Origin: Brienomyrus brachyistius
Lineage: Eukaryota > Chordata > Actinopteri > Osteoglossiformes > Mormyridae
DNA length: 64,000 nt
NCBI RefSeq assembly: GCF_023856365.1
Contig: NC_064555.1
Span: 13,791,754 to 13,855,753, forward strand
Direction of reading: 5' to 3'
Shown: piece after piece, positions 22,596 through 34,630 of the stretch
How positions within the stretch are numbered: position 1 is the first letter of the stretch
How the letters are laid out: each line of letters begins with the position of its first letter
Notes under the pieces: model-generated
The model's input: only the letters and a program-made list of their open reading frames with translations
The model's database searches: none
What the model was told of the DNA's origin: nothing
Made by a program: the position numbers and the translations under genes

Positions 22596-24250
22596 TAGCC
22601 CCGTGTCACTTTGTGTGACTGTCACTCTCTCGTCTCATTTTGTGTGTTACTGTCACTCACTCCCAGTCTCACTTTGTGTGTGTGACTGTCACCCTCTCCC
22701 TGTCTCACTTTGTGTGTTAATGTCACTCACTCCCAGTCTCACTTTGCGTGTGTGACTGTCACCCTCTCCTTGTCTCACTTTGTGTGTTACTGTCACTCAC
22801 TCCCTCGCCCACTTTGTGTGTGTGACTGTCACCCTCTCCCGGTCTCACTTTGTGTGTTAATGTCACTCACTCCCTGTCTCACTTTATGTGTTACTGTCAC
22901 TCACTCCCAGTCTCACTTTGTGTGTGTGACTGTCACCCTTTCCCTGTCTCACTTTATGTGTTACTATCACTCACTCCCAGTCTCACTTTGTGTGTTACTG
23001 TCACTGACTCCCCCGCTCACTTTGTGTGTGTGACTGTCACCCTCTCCCTGTCTCACTTTATGTGTTACTGTCACTCACTCCCAGTCTCACTTTGTGTGTT
23101 ACTGTCACTCACTCCCTCGGCCACTTCGTGTGTGTGACTGTCACTCTCTCCTCGTCTCACTTTGTGTGTGTAACTGTCACTCGCTCCTTCGTGGACTTTG
23201 TGTGTGTGACTGTCACTCTCTCCTGGTCTCACTTTGTGTGTTACTGTCACTCACTCCTCGTCTCGCTTTGTGTGTGTGACTGTCACCCTTTCCCTGTCTC
23301 ACTTTATGTGTTACTGTCACTCACTCCCAGTCTCACTTTGTGTGTTACTGTCACTGACTCCCCCGCTCACTTTGTGTGTGTGACTGTCACCCTCTCCCTG
23401 TCTCACTTTATGTGTTACTGTCACTCACTCCCAGTCTCACTTTGTGTGTTACTGTCACTCACTCCCTCGCCCACTTCATGTGTGTGACTGTCACTCTCTC
23501 CTCGTCTCACTTTGTGTGTGTAACTGTCACTCGCTCCTTCGTGGACTTTGTGTGTGTGACTGTCACTCTCTCCTGGTCTCACTTTGTGTGTTACTGTCAC
23601 TCACTCCTCGTCTCGCTTTGTGTGTGTAACTGTCACCCTTTCCCTGTCTCACTTTATGTGTTACTGTCACTCACTCCCAGTCTCATTTTGTGTGTTACTG
23701 TCACTGACTCCCCCGCTCACTTTGTGTGTGTGACTGTCACCCTTTCCCTGTCTCACTTTATGTGTTACTGTCACTCACTCCCAGTCTCACTTTGTGTGTT
23801 ACTGTCACTCACTCCCTCGCCCACTTCGTGTGTGTGACTGTCACTCTCTCCTCGTCTCACTTCGTGTGTGTAACTGTCACTCGCTCCTTCGTGGACTTTG
23901 TGTGTGTGACTGTCACTCTCTCCTGGTCTCACTTTGTGTGTTACTGTCACTCACTCCTCGTCTCGCTTTGTGTGTGTGACTGTCACCCTTTCCCTGTCTC
24001 ACTTTATGTGTTACTGTCACTCACTCCCAGTCTCACTTTGCGTGTTACTGTCACTCACTCCCTCCCCCACTTCGTGTGTGTGACTGTCACTCTCTCCTCG
24101 TCTCACTTTGTGTGTGTGACTGTCACTCTCTCCTGGTCTCACTTTGTGTGTTACTGTCACTCACTCCCAGTCTCACCTTGTGTGTGTGACTGTCACCCTC
24201 TCCCTGTCTCACTTTGTGTGTTACTGTCCCTGTCTCTCTGTCTCACTGTG
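22596..24250. repeat. Minisatellite of about 35-bp units with 350-bp higher-order repeats
   Basis: Units alternate forms such as ACTGTCACTCACTCCCAGTC and GTGACTGTCACCCTCTCCCT, each followed by TCACTTTGTGTG. From about 23,026 the same block of ten units repeats at 350 bp (23026, 23376, 23726) with only scattered substitutions. Open frames of up to 306 codons cross the array and reflect its regularity and low stop content, not a gene. Confidence 0.95.
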
Positions 24251-25837
24251 AGCGTGTTTGACCTCGTTTGTGTGTATGCTTTTGTGTGTTACGTGTTGGT
24301 GTCTCCGTGCACATCCAATTTCGGTCGGTTTGCAAGTGTGACGGTGTGTACGAGTGTCGTCCATGCGAGCCCCTCTCCCATCGCACGGGCAGTGGATATG
24401 TCATGTGTAGTTTATTTATATGTGTTTACTTACACATGGGTGGCCTGGGAGATGTGGCATGGAGACAGGAGGCTGTCCGCTCTTATCTGCGAAGGATGTT
24501 GCTGCTGTTGTGGCCTACGGCAGGTTCTGGGGCTGCAGTTAGTGCTCCCCCAGGCCCCCACTTCTCCTGAACAGATGAAAACAGAACCTGAGACGCCAGG
24601 AGGTTTTTTTTATAGGTCTCTGGAGTTCCGTGATGCTGTGAGCTAAAGGCTCAGCCCAGCTCACTTTAATGAAACCTCTGCTTGATTACCACCCTGGACT
24701 CCTGCTGTTCGGGGAAACCAAGGCTGCAGATGAGGTTGCGTCTGCATCTTCAGGTGCAGGTGCCCAGACTGAAATAGAGCCCGATCTCGCCTTGACTTGC
24801 AGAACACGTATTAGCTGTGAAAAAGACCCGTAGTTATATTAAACCCAAGTTCTCCCCCATGTTTCCCAAATGCGGAGACATGGGCGACAGAATGTTCTAG
24901 AATGTCCCGGGCCTCTCTCAGGAGTGTATATCATCTCTGTCCCTGATATACCAGTGAGGGCCATTTCCTGAGGAAGAGGTGGCCCGTTCTGATATCATGT
25001 GAATGCAGTTGAATCCTAGAATCAGTGACCTTCAATTCCCCCCTCACCACCACCACCCATTTTCCTTGGATTTTGGAAGGCCTTCTGGTGGTGCAGGGTG
25101 TATCGGACCTCTGAAAAGGCTGGGTGGACTTAGCTTATCCAGCCAAGGAGCTTATCTGTCCACAAAACCTCCTGGTGGAAAGTGGCATAGCAGAATCCCA
25201 GGCAGTATGTCAGGCATCGCACATAATGCCTGTTTCAGGGGAGAAAAAATTCAGTTGTTTTGACATAAACCTTTTGTTTTTATTGTCAAATTCTGGCAGA
25301 TTCCTGGAGCCCAGTTTTCTTAGAGGTAAGGGATGGAGTCTCACATCTGAGTGTTGAGAATTCCCTTTATTAAGCCACCTATAAGAATATTGTTAGGCAT
25401 GCAACCTGATCTCTGTGCTCCTGGATTGTTTGGGAATTGGGCCAACTTGGGTTCATCAAGGACGACAGGAAAAATTAATGAATGACGAGACAAATGAGTC
25501 CATCAGGTGACTGCAGGGGAGTCTGGCATTAACAGAGCCAAGGGAGATTGAGGGAGGGGCCATTTCAGCACTGCCAGTCAGGAGGCAGGGTGATGTAAGG
25601 CCTTTCTCTGCTCTCTCCTCAGCCCACCTGTCTCGGGGCCGAGCGGCTGGGGTTGGCTCCTCTGCGTTTCCCTTCACTCTACATCCACGGGCAGACAAAG
25701 ATGGAGCCTCCTCACGGCACCTACAGGAACTGTTTGGAAAGCTGTGAGACAGTCATGTCGCGAAGGCCTGAGACTTATGTTTCGAAAACACTGCATAAAT
25801 AATCGGGAAAATACACAAAATGTTAATGTGTTTATTA
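24251..25837. other. No gene seen
   Basis: Unique-looking DNA of mixed composition. Short open frames only, without recognisable similarity. Confidence 0.45.
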
Positions 25838-26262
25838 GCAGGGCGGCTTGGTGGCTATCACTGCTGTCTCACATCTCCAGCGCTGAGGGTTCGAAATCTG
25901 GCTGTGAGTGTGGTGTTTCCATCATCTCTCGTTGTACCTGTCAGCTGAAGGTTACTGGTTCAAGTCCCATGGCTGGCAGAGTGATGTCGCTTTTGGGCCC
26001 TTGAGCAAGGCCCTTATCCCCAAGTTGCTATATGGACTGTCTGCTTTCTCAATTACAAATATATGGGCTTCTTTAGATACTTTTCCTACCTCTTAAGATA
26101 TACAGTCAGGTGAATTCATGACTCTAAATTGACTATAGTGTGTTTCTATGTGTCCTCTGATGGACTGGCACCCAGTCTAGCGTGTCTTCCGTCCCGCATC
26201 ATGTTCTGACTGGGATAAGCTCCAGAACTACTGCATCCCTGAACTGGATAACAGAAAGGAAC
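25838..26262 (+). mobile_element. SINE pair: tRNA-derived SINE with a second SINE segment inside
   Basis: The head GGGCGGCTTGGTGGCTATCA and a box-B-like GGTTCGAAATC are followed by a segment of another SINE type (TTACTGGTTCAAGTCCC, CCCTTGAGCAAGGCCCTTA). The body of the first family then follows (TCCTCTGATGGACTGGCACC, GGGATAAGCTCC) and ends near GGAACACAGATGGAT. The order suggests a nested or hybrid SINE. Confidence 0.65.
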
Positions 26263-26628
26263 ACAGATGGATCTTTACCCGGAGAAATGTGTGATACGTG
26301 TCTCATTATTATGGCATCTCTTCTTTCACTGCAGCTGGTTATAATTGTCTGACTCTTATTTGCGTCTATATTGATCAGAGAGATGTTTGTTAACACTGGA
26401 AGATGCAGGAAAAGTGTTGTGTGGAACTTCTCCTCTCTCAGCCTCCGCGCGTCGCACGTCAGAAATGAGATTATGCTCGGCACGGCGGCCCTTTGATGAG
26501 ACTCGATCACTGCAACCCGGGGTTTCTGGGCGGAGGCGAGGCCCAAGCGGGACTCAGCTGAAATTCATGAAGGATGTCATTTTTCGGATGTTTTTTTTTA
26601 ACATCTGAAAGGAGGCTGGTTGCCAAAT

Positions 26629-26632
<4 letters not shown>
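26263..26632. other. Short CpG-containing unique segment
   Basis: CpG density rises at 26430-26560 (TCCGCGCGTCGCACGTCAG, GGCACGGCGGCCC). No exon is recognised; it may be regulatory. Confidence 0.3.

Positions 26633-26670
<38 letters not shown>
26633..26670. repeat. (TG)n microsatellite, 19 copies
   Basis: A perfect dinucleotide run directly joined to a SINE 3' fragment. This is common, since the SINE body itself contains a TGTGTG stretch before GCCCTGCGATGG. Confidence 0.97.
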
Positions 26671-26671
<1 letters not shown>

Positions 26672-26778
26672 CCTGCGATGGGTCGGTGCCCCATTCAAGG
26701 TCCTGCCATGAGCCTGTAACTTTCGTAATAGGCAACCCTACATAGGACAAGTAGATATGAAAAAAGGATAAATGGATG
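26671..26778 (+). mobile_element. SINE 3' fragment
   Basis: CCCTGCGATGGGTCGGTGCC and then a tail reading AAAAAGGATAAATGGATGG match the 3' half of the teleost SINE family, in the orientation opposite to the 12.2-kb copy. Confidence 0.65.
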
Positions 26779-27665
26779 GGGGCCCACAGGCCCATTGCTG
26801 TATTATCTGGTGGGGGAGTCACAGCTGTAACTATACAAATAGGGAATTTGCCCATCGGGTCATTTTGGCGTTGGGGCAGAATGGCGGCCTGCTGGTGGGG
26901 ACCCTCAGCCCTGACCATGCCCAGGCTTGCCCGGCAGAAGCAGAATAAGAATCGGTCTCTGCAGACGTCCCTGGAACTGTGAGGCGGCCCTTAGCCCAAC
27001 ATGGCAAGCAATCCTGTCGCCATGCCGACCCAGTTCAAGTGAGAGAGACACAGAGAGAGACAGAGAGGGAGAAGGAGAAAGAGCCGTATAGTTTTTGTTG
27101 ACTGCAGCGTCAAAGCATCGGAGCCGGGGGCTGCAGGAGGCCAGGGGGCTGTCGCCGTGGGGACGACTCATGGCTCCTCGGAGCCTTTCATACAGGGCCA
27201 ATCCACCCCCACCCCGCTCTGCCGCCATAACCTGTTATTCCACATGGACAATTGGTTTGGGTGATGGGCCTTTTCAAAAACTGCCTCCTTTGATGGAAAC
27301 GGTTCAAGGCAGCTGATTTTTCTCCTGCTCAGCTCGCCTGTTTCCTATTCACAGGTCTGTCTTCCCTTCCGCCTCGCTCCCTCGCTCTCGTCCTGTCATT
27401 TATTTATTTGTTTTCACTCAGGGGGCTCCCCGAGGGAACGACCTGGAAGGCGCATGTCACATCCTCCCATTCTTTTCCCAGCATCCTCTATCCTGTTTGC
27501 TTTCCTTTCTTGTTTTTCTTTAGCAGGACCTGCACCGTTATATATGTGAGCCTCAAATAGGTACTAACTAACCCCCCCTCCCAGAAAAGCTGAAACCATG
27601 TGTATCTTGTAATAAAAATTTCATAGTATTTTCACATCTGAGAGAACTAATAAGCCACCAAAACA
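26779..27665. other. GC-richer unique DNA, possible regulatory element
   Basis: A GA-rich stretch (27025-27080) is followed by CpG-containing sequence. At about 27,225-27,320 a block looks constrained (GGACAATTGGTTTGGGTGAT, then CTCCTTTGATGG with a TCF/LEF core, then GGCAGCTGATTTTTC). No coding exon is recognised. Confidence 0.3.
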
Positions 27666-27669
27666 TACA

Positions 27670-27908
27670 GTCTCACACACACACAGGTAATTATATCTTT
27701 GTGGGGACTCTCCATTCATTTCAATGGGGAAAACTCTAATACCAACATGACAACCTTAACCCCTACCCAGCCCAAACCGTAATCAAACTAAACACGAGAC
27801 TTTCGGTATTTTTACTTTCTTGATTGCATTCACAGATCTTTGTAGGGACCTGAATAATGGTCCCCACAATGTAATACAAACCAAATCCACACACACACAC
27901 ACACACAT
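27670..27908. repeat. Dispersed GTGGGGAC repeat flanked by CA tracts (copy 4)
   Basis: CACACACACACAGG is followed by TTTGTGGGGACTCTCCATTC, CCCCTACCCAGCCCAAAC, TTCTTGATTGCATTCACAG and TGGTCCCCACAATG, and then (CA)n at 27887-27907. Same order as at 1.5 and 13.5 kb. Confidence 0.75.
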
Positions 27909-29257
27909 TTTGCAATGACCAGGAAGTAAGGGGACACATATTATGTAGGTGTCTTTAAGACTTGGAGTGCTTCTTTGTGTTTAGCGGGTCGGACCAAAGA
28001 ACAGGAGCGAAATTCTGGAACACAAGCGAGGAATCTGCCTCAAATATGCCGCCTGCAGCTTGAAGATCTGGCTCCCTCCTTCCTGCCTCTCTCACCTTCT
28101 CCCGCGAGCAGTCTGGGATGCTGGTCCTCTTTTCCATCCTGATGATAACACCCTTTCTGGGAACGCCACAGCACAGGTGCTACATGCTAACAGTGGCGTG
28201 ATGGTTCAACTGTCATGTGACATGAAGGGGGCCCAATGTTTTTTTGCCTCTCCCCCCTTGACTGGCTCCACTGTGCCGTGTGACATGATTCATTTTGCAT
28301 TTCCCCTCAATTTGTAAGCAGCCCAGAGCAGCGACGTTAATGATCCCGGCAGAGAGCCGACTTACTCGTCACCCACATACCTCCATCTGTACTTGGGGCC
28401 CCCCCGACGCGGGAAGACCGGCCAATCCCAGGCCAGACTGAAGCAACACCGCATGCCTGCCGAGTTACGCTACAGAAAACTGAGACGCGGAAGAGTAGTC
28501 TGCCACAGCAGGACACTCAACCCAGCAAACGTCGTATAAATATTCAATAAACGTCGCGCTACATAGAGGAGTGTCTGCTGAGTCATTTTCAGAAGTAAAA
28601 TTACGGCGAGGGGGAAAATATTGCATTTTGCGCTCTTCTCATTTGCCTTCTACATTTTCAGCCATTACTCTTATCATGACAGACACTAATCCCCTTCTGG
28701 AGCTGCTTATGACAGCTCTAATATTGTCCCACATTCTGACGCCCTCCCCAAACCCCTTCCCCCACCCCCCAGGCACTCTCGCCCACCACCCTGGCTGCAT
28801 AACACATCAGCGACTCTTGCCAGAGGGGGCAATTTCACACCTTCCTGCCTGCATCTGTCCGCCAGCCCTGCGGCGGTCCCAGTGCCCCCAGCTGCCCTTC
28901 GCTTCCCCCAGTGCGGGGGCCTGGGGGCTCTGGTGGGGGTCTTGTTTGCACTTCTGCCTTGCTTGCATTTATGACGCAGGCTGTCCGCTATGATTGGCTC
29001 TGACACCGAGGTGTTTTGCTGCCTCACTTGCACACTTCCTGAGCTGTGATGTGTCCATGACTCTAAATCCCTTGTATAATGAATGATCTTTATTATTCAA
29101 TAGTTATGGGTGAAAATACACCAGTATGAGGTGAAGAATTCAATGTAAGGTAACTAGAAGCAAATTAGCCGTATGCTCATGAATAGTGTCTGGAAATGTA
29201 AAAATGTTGCTTGCAGAGTGAATTTCACAATAAACACTTTCACTGCCTCACCAAGTT
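27909..29257. other. No gene seen
   Basis: GC-moderate unique sequence. The C-rich part 28735-28940 gives open frames on both strands without recognisable domains. Confidence 0.4.
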
Positions 29258-29832
29258 ACACTATATGGATAAAAGAATTACTAGTTCTTAGATAGTTAAA
29301 TATTGCAATCAAGTCAAAGCAGAATTGTACAATCTACTCTGTAGCACTGACTGCTGAATACATAGCATACACTATATAGACAATATATGTATGCCAAGAC
29401 ATTTTGAACAATTCTATGCTTCCTGTATTATGTGATCAGTTTGGGGAAGGCCCTTTTCGCTTCCGGTATGACTGCGCCCCAGTGCACAAAACAAGGTCCA
29501 TAAAGACATGGCTGGGTAAGTTTGGTGTGGAAGAGCTTACCTAGTACACAAAGAGCCCTGACCTCAACCCCATCAAACACCTTTGGAATGAACTAGAATG
29601 GAGATTGTGAGCCAGACCTTCACGTCCAACATCAGTGCCTGACCTCACAAATGCCTGAACTGAAATGGACAGCCTTCCCCGAAGAGTGGCAGCTGTTATC
29701 ACTGCCAATATGGAGAACAACTCCCCAAGCCTATGGATATTGATGCCTATGGATTTAGAATGGGATGCCATGACGTTTCCTGTAAATGTAATGGCCGGGT
29801 GTCCCAATACTTTTGTCCATATAATGTACATT
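29258..29832 (+). mobile_element. Tc1-like DNA transposon relic, internally deleted
   Basis: The right end carries the typical teleost Tc1 terminus GGTGTCCCAATACTTTTGTC. The left side has a decayed match (CACTATATGGATAAAAG), and TA dinucleotides flank both. Between them is the C-terminal half of a Tc1 transposase gene, including a HDCAPVHK-like block and SPDLNPIKHLWNELE. Stops and deletions interrupt it; the position of the third catalytic acidic residue (usually NPIE) reads K. The N-terminal half is gone, so the element is about 0.57 kb instead of about 1.6 kb. Confidence 0.8.
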
Positions 29833-31170
29833 ATGTACTCAGCAGTCAGTGCTAGCGAGGAGTCTGTACAGTTCTGCTTGTGCCTTGATTGTAATATTAA
29901 ACTTTTTAAGTGCTAATTAAGTTACATGTGCACGGACACCTGTTTCAGGTCAACAATGCAATAGTAACAGTAATTGGACAATGTTAAAGTGCTTTTGTTT
30001 CTCAGTCATGCTCGGCAGAGGTCAGAGCAGCTGGTCCTACTTCTCTCCATCAAAATATTAGTTTTTTTTTGTTTGGTTATGCCAGCTACATCATTAAATG
30101 ACAATCAGGGGGAAACGGGACAAAAGTCATTGATCAAATTGTAGCCAGATGAGAGGAAATACAGGGAAGCAAGAAATAACGACCCCCCCTGCTCTCTCAG
30201 CTGAACCGAACTATGTTTGTGCGCTTTGGTCTTCTCACATGATGTCCCTAAATGCAAGCTCCATTACTGTCTAGAATTTCAGTAGTAACCAGGTTTTGCT
30301 GACAAGGATCACCAACAATCACGAAGGGACTATTCCGATTGCTTGATTCTTTCCAGCGACGCCATTATGCTAGTAGGGAATTGCAAAGTTCAATTTCTTA
30401 ACTCGAGTTTCACTCTGAGTGCTTTAGCTAGGTTTATAGTTACTTTGTGTATTGCTCTTTCTTGTCTTGCTGGACTACAATTCTGGATCGCCTATGAGAT
30501 TTTGCAGCAACTGATTGACCTGTTTCCATTTTAGACTTTGATTTGATTTGACGTTCTTACTTTGACAATAAACTCTGTGATTGGATGTCCACCCATGGAG
30601 TTTCCCTCAATCATTGCAAAAGACTTCGCCATGGAAAAGGAACCAACGCAGCTTCTTTGCGATGTTACATAGCGTTCTGCAGTGCCTTAAGAATGCACCT
30701 TAGATGGGGCATATAAATACCCTGATCACCACCTCACAATCTCTTTAGGTGGCCCAGATGCATCACTATTACCGAGAAGTAAAAAAGGACTATGGTGAAC
30801 CCGCGGAGTTCACTAATCGGCCAGCTGATTTTTGTCTTGATTTGGGCGAGGATTGCATTTATGATTTCTCAGCTCACAGACAGGGATTTACTGTGAGCGA
30901 CGTCTGTCAGGTCTAAAAATGGTCCTGTGGTCAGGCCCCCATCTCCATTCATCAAACATTTTTCAGAAGTATTTCAGCATAAGTGCTGAGGAGCGATTGC
31001 TAAATTTGTGCCAGTGGATTAAATCAACTATGGACTCCACCTTATAGTTTTAGACTCCAGTACCTAGAATGATAGTGCCCTCATTGCCTAATCCTTACCA
31101 CTGCAAGCCAGTCTGCAGAAATGACTCATTGGGACTAGAGGCTATTTTCCTTTGATCTGGATCTTAAAAA
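29833..31170. other. No gene seen; possibly the 5' part of the gypsy relic
   Basis: A block with a polyadenylation signal (CAATAAACTCTGTGATTGG near 30,570) resembles the end of an LTR and lies in the right place and orientation. However, no matching second LTR, primer-binding site or gag capsid could be shown. Confidence 0.25.
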
Positions 31171-31179
31171 TCAGAAGAG

Positions 31180-33130
31180 TGTCCCCCTTCCTACTATCTA
31201 CAAAAAGTAATTCCGGTGGAGATGGAGCTTCACCCATGCAGGTTGGTGACACGCATCTACCTATGGATAAGTACCACTTTAAAGTGGAACAACATTTGTG
31301 GCTATACATGTAGCCACTTGTGGGCACAATATTGCTAGCTGTCTCAACTTCCAAGACAACACACTAAATCCAGGGTATGTAGTATATGTCCTGTCACATT
31401 GACATTGAAAAGACATATCTAAGTTCAGTTATTATGATGCAATCACTCTGTTTCTGCTGAAGCAGTGATTGACTCAGATAGTAATTTTACAAGTAAGATC
31501 ATGGTGAAATACTTGAACATCCCATTCTATCCTTGTCAATCATCCATAGCTGTGAGACCCATTAACGGTGGATTGGATCTGGTTATGCTTCGCATAACGT
31601 TACAGGTGGGTTTTCTCCATAGTGAGTCCGTCACATGGCTATTGATTCTCCTAATTTTGAGGTAGAGCTCAGCCTCCCACAATCCTCTTATCTGCTGGTC
31701 CAACAAGGAATTGGTTGGTTGGTGACTGTTTCCTACAGTGTCTTACCCTACCTGTGCATTCTAGAAGTGTGGAGAATCTGATGGCCTTTGGTTTAGAGAT
31801 CTTCATTGAACTGAAAGCCATTTATTTACCAACCTGCTGATCATGGGACTCATGCTGATCATGCTATCAATGTGCGACTTGGAGTCGCTTCCCCTCAGGG
31901 TCACGTCTATCCTTTGTCAAACCCTGAATCTAAAGCCATGGAACAATACATACAGAAAGCTTCAAGGGAAGTATTCATCCATCCAACTTTACCCAAAGAA
32001 GCTAGCATTTTAATAGGGAAGAATGAGGGTAGTCTCTGACTATACATCGACTATCACCAACCAAATGAAGTCATTGTGAAGTACCATTACCCTATACCTC
32101 TGTGCCCTGCAGCTCTGGAGCAATTAAGGGAAGCTAATTATTCTACTAAGATGTACTTGTAAAGTGCATACAGTTTAATTTGGATACACAAAGGGGATGA
32201 ATGCAAGATGACATTTCACACTCATGTTGGACACTATGAGTATTTGGTAATGCTATATGGCCTGGTCAATGCACCCCCTGTGTTTCAGTTTTTGTTAATG
32301 AAATTCTACCCGAGTACCTAAAACATTTGTTATTGTATAGATGGTAAAATGCTGATGTATTCCACTGATCACCAAAGCCACACAGAATATGTATAGCTTG
32401 TTTAGCAGAAGCTCTTAGTCAATAACCTTTTGGGAAGAAATGTCAGAAAACTGAAAGCTGGTTACTTGGCTACGTGATCAGTGCTCAGGATGTACAAGAG
32501 AACCCGTGGAAGGCAAAAATTCAGAGAGTGTGGCCTAACTCATAGACAATAAAGGATGTGCAAAGGTTTTTAGGATTCACCAATATCTATTGTCATTATA
32601 TACGGAATCTTAGCTTTGTCGTGGAACCACTTACAACCTTGTTTGAAGAAAGAGATTCCCTCAAATTCAAGTGGACTAAAGAAGCTGACCTTACCATTGA
32701 AGAATTGAGGACCCAAATTGGCACTGCTTGAATTTTGAAAGATGCAGAGCCCTTCATCCCATTGATTTTAGAGGTAATTGGTGTCAAAGTGGGAATAGGG
32801 GTCGTTCTTTCCCAAGCACAAGGAGAACCACTTACGTTATACCTCTGTACCTGCTTTTCAAGGAAGCTCTCAGTTGCACAAAGGAAATGCAACATCAGGA
32901 ATTAGAAACTGTTAGCTATTTAGCTAACCTTTGAGAAGTAGAGACATTGGCTTAAAGGAGCATAACATCGTTTCCTCATACTTACCAATCATTACACCTA
33001 GAATACAATAGAACAGCAAAGAAATGGATCTGGCACCAGGCTCTCTGGTCCTTCTTCTTCAGCTCCATTCTTCAGTCGTTTTATTTTACTCTGGTCTACT
33101 CTGCTTTGGAAGACAATATACAATATAGTG
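31180..33130 (+). pseudogene. Ty3/gypsy retrotransposon gag-pol relic
   Basis: Pieces of a gypsy polyprotein follow in the expected order. At 31205-31330 there is a gag C-terminal block starting PMQVGD with a decayed zinc knuckle. At 31460-31670 a protease-like block has an active-site triad reading DSD instead of DSG. At about 32010-32690 is reverse transcriptase, with IDYH, YPIPL, a HYEYLVM block and LVNAPPVFQ. From about 32690 to 33110 is RNase H, with VLSQAQGEP and FSRKLS blocks. Many stops and frameshifts occur, and the catalytic aspartate pair is destroyed near 32,337. No integrase or 3' LTR is recognised. Clearly dead and old. Confidence 0.8.
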
Positions 33131-34630
33131 AGGAATTGTGATTAATGTATCACTGCAGCAAACTATTAAATGACAGAAATACTTCATGGATCAACCACGA
33201 TACCGGCCCAACTAAGAAGTCTGCCTTTCCATCCAGGACATATGCCTTCAGACTCCTTTGAGAGAGTCCATAGTTCATTGGTACTTTTCTGGTAATTAAC
33301 TTGGAATCTTATTGGTTGTCTTACACCTAAAGGTCACTGGCTGGCTGTTTTATAATGCAGTGAACATTTAGAAAGTGTGAATTAATACAATAAAAATAGG
33401 TTTTTATTAAAAAGCCTGTACTGTCTGGAAATTCAGAAGCACACCCAAAGCAGCAATAGTGTACAAAAACAAAAAATAACAAACAAAATATTTTGAGTAG
33501 AAAAAATGGCTGTACCTAAAATAGCAATATGCTGTTAAATTCACTGGGTGACCCATTGTAACACACTTCTAGCAAATGACCTCCCAAGCTGTTCACTTGT
33601 GCAGTATCTTGATTTTTTTCCTCATTAAAGTATTTGAGACTAGTTATTATCCAAATCATCATTCCACACCTTTCTGTGTTCATTTCAACAATAGTATCTC
33701 CAGGAAATGTGAGAGAACAACTTTACTTTCGTCTTTGTGAAATATTCCTTCTTGAAAGTCCTTAACCTAGAACCCCCCCCCGTCTTTTTCATACAGACGG
33801 AAAAGTTGCCATTGTGTACTTCTTTTAGAACATATTTGCTTTTTTGAAAGTCTTCCCCATGTACTAGTAAGGGGTTGCACTTGAGTATCTAAAGATAATA
33901 TAGTGAGACACATTGATAGATTTTCATGGCTTACAGTGCAGAAATGAGGCAGCATTTTCAGCGAGTCAGACCTCTAATGTTCTTCCGAATGCCGAACACC
34001 TGCCACGGTCCGTGTCCTGTGATTCCATACACATGGATTAGGCTCAGTCTGCTGTAAGGATTGCCTCAATAAATTCAGACAATGGGACGGAGATCCGGAC
34101 TAAATGGTCGTTTAGGCTAAACGGCAGGCTGTGTGTTTGATTAGCAGCTAGATGGCCCCGTTCGTCACGTCTCAGTGTGCATGGGTCACTTATGGGCCTT
34201 TAAGCTCCATAAAGCTCTGTGCAAAAAGCCACCTTCTCAAAATTCCCTTTTTCTCTGCAGATGGATCCATCGCGAGACACAGCCATGATGCCTCCAGACA
34301 TTGTTAGGCTTCACCATCTCCTGAATGTATTAATCGAGCCTCACAACCATTTAACAACCAAACCTTATGATATATTAGACATAATGTAATTGACTTTTTT
34401 GCCTGTAGTGTCCAGGAATAGAGATTTACCTGCCGATTAACTTTTTAACACATTTAGTGATTCTTAGAAACCTTGGAGACGTCTCTCAACTGGCTGAAGG
34501 TTTCTTTAATTTATGCATATATGTACATATATATGTATATATATGTATGTTAGGGGTGTAACGGTATACAAAAATCGTGGTTTGGTACGTACTTTGGTTT
34601 TGAACTCACAGTTTATTTTCAGTACTTTCG
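33131..34630. other. No gene seen
   Basis: AT-rich unique DNA. It may still contain unrecognisable remains of the gypsy element near its left end. TATATA-rich at 34515-34550. Confidence 0.45.

Noticed and set aside
22710..24646. Open frames up to 306 codons
   Set aside because: They cross the 35-bp minisatellite. Translated sequence is only the repeat, and frames shift between blocks because 350 is not a multiple of three.
32596..32934. New gene from frames of 68-99 codons
   Set aside because: They are shadows inside the gypsy RNase H region.
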